Positions 19,401-28,400 of a stretch of 64,000 nucleotides of DNA are shown here, piece after piece. Position 1 is the first letter of the stretch; the number at the start of each line of letters is the position of its first letter. The position numbers and the translations under genes were made by a program. Source of the DNA: a virus; the IMG/VR virus record IMGVR_UViG_3300025132_000028, positions 1-64,000 of that record; one strand, 5' to 3'. The notes under the pieces are model-generated. The model was not told where the DNA came from. It made no database searches and was given only the letters and a program-made list of their open reading frames with translations.

Positions 19401-22400
19401 TTTGCATTGGGTGATAGAGTCAACTTTGCTGGTTTAGGATTTACATGTCCTAGTGGTTTTGCTGGTCTAACATCAACTATTTTCCCACAATCATTAGGAA
19501 GAAAATATAATATTGGAACAGTTTTCTATAATAATGCTACTGGTCTTGCTACTGTAACCACAACTGCTGCTCATGATTTTAAAGTAACAGATAGTCTAGA
19601 TTTACAAAATCTTCTCTTTAATTGTTCTTCAGCATATGCTGGCGTAACTACTCATAGATTCCCAGATTATGTTGACGAACCTAATAGATCTTACAGAGTT
19701 CTAAGAATAGTTGATCCAAATACAATCTGGGTTGATGTTGGTGTTTCTACAATTGTTCACACATATAACCTTGGTAGACATACATGGGTAGGAGGAACAG
19801 CAAGTAATGCAGTTCAGTCTGGTGGTAATTATGTACATACATTCTTATCTGCTGTAACAAATGGAGTTACAAGTGACGTTGGTAATTTACCAAACCCAAT
19901 TACAAACGTAGCATATACTCCTAACACAGGTAATATGGTAATTACCTCTGCTACTCATTTATTAACAACTTCTAATACACTTACCATCGCTGATAACGCA
20001 TTGTCCTTCACATGTACAATGGATGGAAATACAGCAACGAAGACTTATCCAAGATCTACTGACCCTGTATCTGGACAAACTATTACTATTACAGGAACAA
20101 CTACTAATACTATTACAATTAACGTTGGAGCATCACCTATTGTTAATCATGATGTAACAAATGCTACTTATGACAACGATACAGGTGTAATGGTCTTAAC
20201 TATTGGTGCCCATACTCTAACAACTGGAACCAGTATTAAGATAGCAAACGGAGCATTGAGTTTTACATGCGAGGACGATAATAATGTAACAACTAAGACT
20301 TATCCTCGTGCTAGTGACCCTTATTATGATACTGCAATTAACATTGATGCAGTAGGGGCAGATACTATTACATTAAATGTTGGAATTAATACTCGTGGTA
20401 CAGTTTCTGCAATTAAGAAAACTGGTCCTTATGAAGTAACCAGACTTCTTGCACCTAGACCATATGATGTAACTAATGCCATCTATGATCCTGTTGTAGG
20501 TATCATGACTGTTACTGTTGGTAATGGACATGGTATTTCTGTTGGTGAAACTGTTGATATTGGAACTAATGCATTAACATTTACCTGTGATATGGATTCC
20601 ACAGGTTCTCAAAAAACATATCCAAGAAATTTAATTAAAACCTTTACAGCAACTAATGCCATCTATGATCCTGTTGTAGGTGTAACAACTATAACTGTTG
20701 CTGGTCATGGCATGGATGATGGATGTTGGGTCAAATTAGCAGATGAATCATTATCATTCATATGTGGTTATGGTGTAACTACTCATATATTTGTATCTGC
20801 AACAACTAATGCTGTTAATGTCCAGAGTGGTGCAGAATCTGGAAATGAAAAGACCCCTAACGCAGCAACTTATAATGCATCAACAGGTCTTCTTACATTA
20901 GGATTTGCAGCTGCTCATGGAATGTCAACTAGTGATACAATTACTCTTGATTTCAATTCATTAACATTTACTTGTGCTGCAGATTATCATGCAACAACCC
21001 ACACATATCCTCGTGTTACTGATCCTATTGCAGGAGTAACCACTGCTGTAACTGTTACATCAGGAACTGAGTTTACACTTAATGTTGGAGATTCTCTAGG
21101 AAGTAAGAGTGCAAAATCATATCCACGTTCTAGTGATCCTATTAGTGGAGAATGGATACAAGTTTCTAATACTACAACAGATACTTTTGAGATTCAGTCT
21201 TTATCTGACAATTCTACCCCATCTACAAACATAGATGCACATACATTTACATCTGCTGTAACAGGTGGTATTACACATAAAGTAGATAAATCATTCGAGC
21301 AACCAGTTTCAGTTGTTGGCGTTGGAAATACTACCATCGATCTTCAAGTTGGTAGATCACCGATAGTTAATTTCAACGTAACTAACGCTACATACGAACC
21401 AACAACAGGTGTTATGGAGTTGACTATTGGTTCTCATGCTTTTGCAGTCGGTCAACATATAAAATTAGCAGATAACTCAATATCATTTACTTGTACTTTA
21501 GATGGTAACACTTTAGTCAAGTCATATCCTCGTGCTAGTGGTACTGGTATCAATGCTGGTACTCCAGATTATGCATATCAGAAATCTTTAGAAATTAGTG
21601 CAGTAACCTCAACGACTATTACTATCAATGTCAACTCTAGTGTAGGTCTTTCTTCTATCAGTGACTTATCTGCTCATACATTTGATAGTGCAACTGCAGG
21701 CGCTGTTATTGCAGGTGGTAACTATGCACATACATTTGTTGGTGTTGCTACTGGTGCTATCACAAAAGGTGGTCCTAGATTCAACTGTAACGTCGGTATT
21801 ACCACTTACAAACACAACTATACACCTTCAATTGGCGTTGGTGAAGTAAGAAAACAGAACTTTGGTGGTGTAGATGATACCTTTATCGTAACTGGTATTG
21901 TCGGTAAGAAGTCGTTTACAATTGATGCTGGTATTTCAACTTATACTCACTTCTACGATGTAGATACAAAAAATGCAATCAGTAAGAAGAAACTAAGGAC
22001 TGATTCATTCATTGTTGATACTATTTACAGTGATAGGTCATTTAGAACTAATGTAGGGGTTTCTTCATATCGTCACGTATACGATCCAAAACCAAGTAAA
22101 GAACCTGGTGGTATTAGTAGTATTACTGGAATGACATACAACACCTCTACTGGTATTGCAACATTTACTGTTCCTAATCATGGAGCAATTGGTGGTGAAC
22201 TAATCAGTATTTCTGGTCTTGCCTTAACTTGTCCTGGCGGTACAGGTATTACAACTCATATTTTCCCAGATCCTAATGGTTTAAGTAGAAATATTAGCAC
22301 CGCTAATTATAATAATTTCACAGGTATAATGACAGTGACCACTAACGTTGGTCATGGTGTTACATTTGTTGGTCAGTTTGTAAAACTTGAAAATCTTGGT

Positions 22401-25400
22401 TTCGCTTGTACTGGCGGAGCTGGTGGAAGTCATACTTTTGTAAGTGCAGCAACTAGCGCAGTCCAGACTGGTGGTAACTATACACATACATTTGTTCCTC
22501 AATTTGGTTTGACACCAGATACTGCTTTGTATGATCCAGTTACAGGTATAATGACTGTTACTAATCAGCAATTGACTGTATCAGATGCGATTTATGATCC
22601 TGTTAGTGGTGAAATGACATTGACTGTTGGAGTTCATAGATTAACAAATTATGATAGTGTACGTCTTGACACAGAATCAATATCCTTTAGTTGTGTATTT
22701 GAAGGTAAGTTACAAACTAAGGCATATCCAAGATCAAATGGTAATGATTATGTCTATGATAAGGATTTACCAATCATACGTTATACATCTGACACAATTA
22801 CAGTCAATGTTAATGGTGGAAAAGGTGCTATCAGTCATGCTGTTCCTCATACCTTCATGAGTGCTACTTCAAAGGGTGTTAAAGTTAATCATGGATTAAG
22901 AAATGGTGATTATATTAAGTTTGATGATTATGCAGTAACATTTACATGTAATAAAGATGGTAATGCAACTCTTCATCCATATCCAAGACCTACTGATCCT
23001 CTTAGTGGTACATTTACACAGGTTACTGTTGTTGATGAGAACAAATTTAGTGTAGGAGTATTAACAGTTACACCTTCCACAGATACTTCAGTTCATACAT
23101 TTGTATCTGCTCTTGAGGGTGGTATTAAGAAAGAAGTAATTAATAGTGGCGGTGACCATCCACATACATTTGTTGGTACAGCAACTAGTGCAATCCAATC
23201 AGGTGGTAATTATGTTCATACATTCTTATCTGCTGTAGCAAACAGTGTTACCTCAAATGTTGGTAATTTACCTAATGCAGTAACAGATGTAGTATATACA
23301 CCTTCCAGTGGTGATATGGTAATTACTTCTGCTGCTCATTTATTAACTGGATCAAATACAATTTCTATTGCTAATAATGGATTATCCTTTACCTGTACAA
23401 TGGATGGCAATACAGCGACTAAGACATATCCTAGATCAACTGATCCTATTTCTGGAATTGCAACTGCTATTACAGCAACAACCACAGATACATTTACAAT
23501 CAACGTTGGTGCATCACCTATCGTAAATCATGATGTTACGGATGCAACTTATGATGCAGCGACAGGTGTGATGGTACTAACAATAGGTGCTCATACATTA
23601 CCAACTGGAACAAGTGTTAAGATTGCTAATGGTTCACTACCATTTACTTGCACAATGGATGGTAATACATCAACGAAGAATTATCCAAGATCTACTGATC
23701 CATTCTATGATACTGCTGTTGGTATTGCTTCGACAACCAGTACTACAATCACACTTAATGTAGGTAAATCTCCTATTCTCCCATTTGATGTTAGTGCTGC
23801 AACTTACGATGCTGCTACAGGTGTAATGGTAGTAAACATTGGTGCTCATACCTTAAAAACTGGAACAAGTGTTAAAATTAATGAAAAATCATTACTATTC
23901 ACATGTTCACAGGATGATAATGCAACAGTTCATGCATATCCTCGTTCAACTACTGCTTCTCTTACCGCAACAACTGGCACAGTTTATGATCCTGTTGTAG
24001 GTATCATGACCATCACCACTCCTGCTGCTCATGGAATGAAAAATGGTGATGAAGTTAAATTTGCTGATGGTGCGGTTTCATTCTCATGTCAATATGGTGT
24101 AGGTTCAGCACATACATGGGCTGGTGGAACAGTAACTGATGCTGTTACAATTACTGTTGGTCCTGTCCAGACAAAACATGATGTAACTAATGCCACATAT
24201 AATCCTGCAACTGGTGTTATGGTATTTACCATTGGGGCACATAGTTTCACAACTGATGACTTAGTAGAAATTGGTGCTGAGAAGTTTGCATTTACTTGTA
24301 CTGCTGACGGTAACGTCAAGACTAAGTATTATCCTCGTGCAACTGATCCTGCATATAATACTCCTCTATTAATTACTGCTGTAGACCAAGCTGGTGGAAC
24401 AATCACAGTTAATGTTGGTGCTACTAGTGGAACTGTGGCAACCGCATATCCTCGTTCTACTGATTTCATTAGTAATAGGTGGGTTGAAATTTCTAATGTA
24501 ACCACAAAAACATTTGATGTCCAAGTATTAGATGTAATCCCTTCTACAAATACTGATGCTCATACATTTGTATCTGGAGTTACTAATGGCATCACATTCA
24601 AACGTGCAAAAGACCCATACTATAATACTTCTGTTGCTATTGCTGCTACAACTAGTGATACAGTCAGTTTAAATGTTGGTGTATCAACTATCGTAAATTA
24701 TAATGTTTCTGATGCGAGTTACGATCCAAATTCAGGTAAAATGGTACTTACCATTGGTTCTCATGACTTAGATGTAGGAACAAGTATCAAGATAGCAGAT
24801 AACTCACTCACATTTACATGTGATAAAGATAATAATGCGACTCAGCATAGTTATCCTAGAACTCTTATAGAGACTAAAACTGTAACTGATGCTAATTACG
24901 ATCCTACTACTGGTATGATGGTACTTACTGTTCCTAACCACGGATTTGAGAATGGTAGGCAAATTAAGTTAGCAGATAATTCATTAACATTTACTTGTAC
25001 TCTTGATGGAAATACTACAAATAAAACTTATCCAAGACCAACTGATCCTTTCAGTGGTAAGTGGATAAAAGTACAAAACGTCACTACAAATACTTTTGAA
25101 GTACAAACATTAGCAACTGTACCTTCCACAAACGTTTCTGTACATACATTTGTAAGTGCAACTGATGAAGGTTTATCACATAAGAGAGATCCATTCTATG
25201 ATAATAATATTAATATTGAGGCAAGAACTCCAAATACTATTACTGTTAATATTGGTGCAACTCCAGATCTTCAGCAGAGTACTGGATTAACAGGACCAAC
25301 ATATTTCACTGATGTTCCTATCACTGGATTTAACTATACTAACGCTACTGGTGTTACAACTATAACCGCAGTTGGTCATGGACTAACAACAGGTGAAAAT

Positions 25401-28400
25401 GTAAAACTATCTGGTATTGCTTTGACATGTACTTCTGGTATGAAAACATATCCAGATGGTGGAACAGGATTCTTCTTCGGAGTAACTAACGTTATTGATG
25501 CTAATACTTTCGTAACAAACACAGGTATCTCAACTATAGTACACACATATGTCAGTGGTGGTAATGTAAGAACTGGTGTTACAAGTGACAAGTTCCCTAA
25601 TCCTCAAGGTTCATTTAGTAAGATTGCTAATTTTGAATATAACAATATGACTGGTTTGGCAACAGTAACAACCAATGGTTTCAATCAACTTGGAACTGGG
25701 CAGTTAATTAACTTTGAAAATATCCATATGCTTTGCCCAATTGGTAGTGGTACTACACATGTATTCCCACAAGATACTGGAACAGTTGTTAATATTAGTA
25801 ACTTCCAATATGATAATCAGTCTGGTATTGCGACCGTTACTACCGCAACCAACCATAATTTTGTCCGATTTAAGAAGGTTAGATTGCAGGGTATGACCGT
25901 ATCATGTGCATATGGTTCTAAGACTTATCCAGATAAGCAAACTGACTTTGAATTAACGACTATTGTTAACTCAACAACATTTGTAACTAATGTAGGAGTA
26001 TCAACTCTTGCTCATACATATGTTTCTGGTGGTACTGCAGCAGAAGTTAAATTTGCTGGTCCTTACACAGTTAAGGAAAGAATTGACAGAAATACATTCA
26101 CTGTTAATGTTGGTGTTTCTACTTACGTCCATACTTATGATCACTCTGGTAGAGTATCTCCTGTAAGATATACTGGACCTTATGAAGTACTTGCTATTAC
26201 TAATAGTAAGGAATATACCATCAATGTTGGAAGATCTCCAATTGCTCATACTTACACTGGTGGCGGTACATCCAAACCACAACAATACACTGGTCCTTAT
26301 AAGATAATTGCTGCACCTGACGCAAATACATTAAGAGTAAGAGTTGGTATTTCGACTTATCAACACTTCTACGGTAGTGGAGGTATGATTGCTAGGTTAC
26401 GCTCTGGTATTGCTGAGAAGAAACTAAATCCAGGTCCATTTAGAGTTAAAGATGTATATTCTGCTACTGAATTTACTACTGACGTTGGTATCTGTACATT
26501 TAAACACTTCTATCACTCTGGTGGTAAAGTTGGTAAGGTTAATCAATTCTTCCCTGGTAGTGGATTCTATGGAAATAATGTTCCAGTAACAGTAGTTCCT
26601 GAAAATGGTGTTGGAAGTGGTTTAACAGTTACTACTACAGTTGGTTTTGGTGGAAGTCTTGTTCCTTCTCTAGATTATGTTGGAACTGGATTTACTATTG
26701 CTCCAAGGTTAGAAACTCCTGGACCAGCTTATGATGATCTCCCAGTTAGAGGTCTCTTTAGACTAGGTATTGGTCAGACAACTGCTACTGGTATTGGATT
26801 ATCTGTAACTTTAAATGTTGGTGGTATTAGTACTAGTGGTGTTGCATCAGAAACAAGTGGCGTTAAAAACTTTACAATTGGAAACAGAGGATATGGTTTC
26901 CAACTCAATGATAAAGTTAGTCCTGTTGGTTTAGTAACCGCTGCGAAAATCCTTGCTGGATCTAAGACCGTTGGTTACACAACTGAAACTGAACCATTTG
27001 AACTTACAGTTATTGATACATTCTCTGATACTTTCTACGGATGGCAATTCGGTCAACTTGATTATATTGATGATATTACTTCATTACAAGATGGTGTAAC
27101 AAAGAGATTCCCACTATTCCAAAATGAGCAGTTAGTCAGTTTTGAGAAAGCAGATGGAACACCTATTAGTTTCCCATCACTTCTTATCATCTTTATTAAT
27201 GGTGTTCTTCAAATTCCAAACAAAGATTACATATTTGAAGGTGGTACTGCATTTGAATTCACAAGTCCTCCACAAGAGGCAGACCAAGTTACAATTTACT
27301 TCTATAGAGGTAGTAATGATGATGTTAATACTGTTAACGTAGTTGAATCCATTAAAATTGGTGATGAATTAATCTTAATTAAACCAGTTGGTGTTTCTAC
27401 TGTTCCAGATCAAGACCCAAGAGTTGTTAATGAAATTGTTGCATCTGATATTCTTGCAACTAACTTATACTCTCTACAGGGTATTGATAACAACTTCAAG
27501 AGACCTGTTGTTTGGAGAAAACAAAAAGTTGATAGAACTGTTGATGGACGTATTATTCCTAAGACTCGTGAAGCACTAGAACCACAAATCTATCCAACAG
27601 CAAGAATTATTGGTTCTGCATCTACAACTCAAGATTTCCTCTTCCTTGATAATGCTAGTTTGTTTAACTATGAAGCAGTGACTCCATCTACCAACTTCGA
27701 TGGTATCATTACTCAAGGAGAAGATCCAGTTGTAGGTATTCTAAGTGTTGGAGTAAATGCTGGTACAATTTCTACAATCACTGTTATCAATGGTGGTTCT
27801 GGATATACTGGAATCGTAACAATTTCCATATCCAATCCACCTGATATCACGGTTGGTTTTGGAACAACTGCATTAGCAACTGCAATTATTTCCAACGGTG
27901 CAGTTATTGGTGCAAATATCACCAATGCTGGTAGTGGATATGGAACAAGTGCATATGCGTTATTACCAACTCCACCTGTAAGTATTGAAAGTGTTTCATT
28001 AATACCAACTGTAAATGGTTATGAAGGTGATATTATTGGAATTGCAACTGCCACTGGAATTGGTACCAATCTCAGCGTCAAGTTTACTTTAGATCTTCCA
28101 AATTCTCCATCAGATACTCTTAGAGATGGAATGAGAATATTTGTTAACAATACTAATGTTGGTTCAGGTGTAACTTCTATTGATACCAACAACTCTCAAG
28201 TAATTGGTATTGGAACAACTGCTTGTGATAACATCTTTAAGGTTCACCAAGTTCAGTATGATGCAGGTAACGGAATCATAACCGCTTTCTGTAATATTGA
28301 TTCAAATTCAAATACTTCTGGACTTAATACTGTTGGATTTGCATACACTAATGTCGGTTTCTACAGTTGGGGAATTGTTACTGGATTTAGTAGAGGAACT

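Larger units (their letters stand above)
17901..26540 (+). repeat. tandem module array inside the giant gene (about 28 units)
   Basis: Residues 3476-6355 of the giant protein repeat a pattern of 60-110 residues: YD-x-x-TG-x-x-T, H-G/T-L-x-x-G-x-x-V, FTC-x-x-D-x-N-x-T, K-x-YPR-x-x-DP-x-SG, T-x-x-T-x-x-VNVG. I counted 28 FTC-like cysteines by eye. Two flavours alternate: one with TMDGNT and YPR-x-TDP, one with CPxG or CxYG and TTHxFP, followed by HTFVSA or HTYVSGG strands. Nucleotide identity between neighbouring units is moderate, so the array is old or under diversifying selection. Confidence 0.8.

Noticed and set aside
17901-26540. CRISPR array or noncoding satellite repeats
   Set aside because: The repeats are long, diverged, in one open frame and conserved at protein level; there are no short identical repeats with unique spacers.
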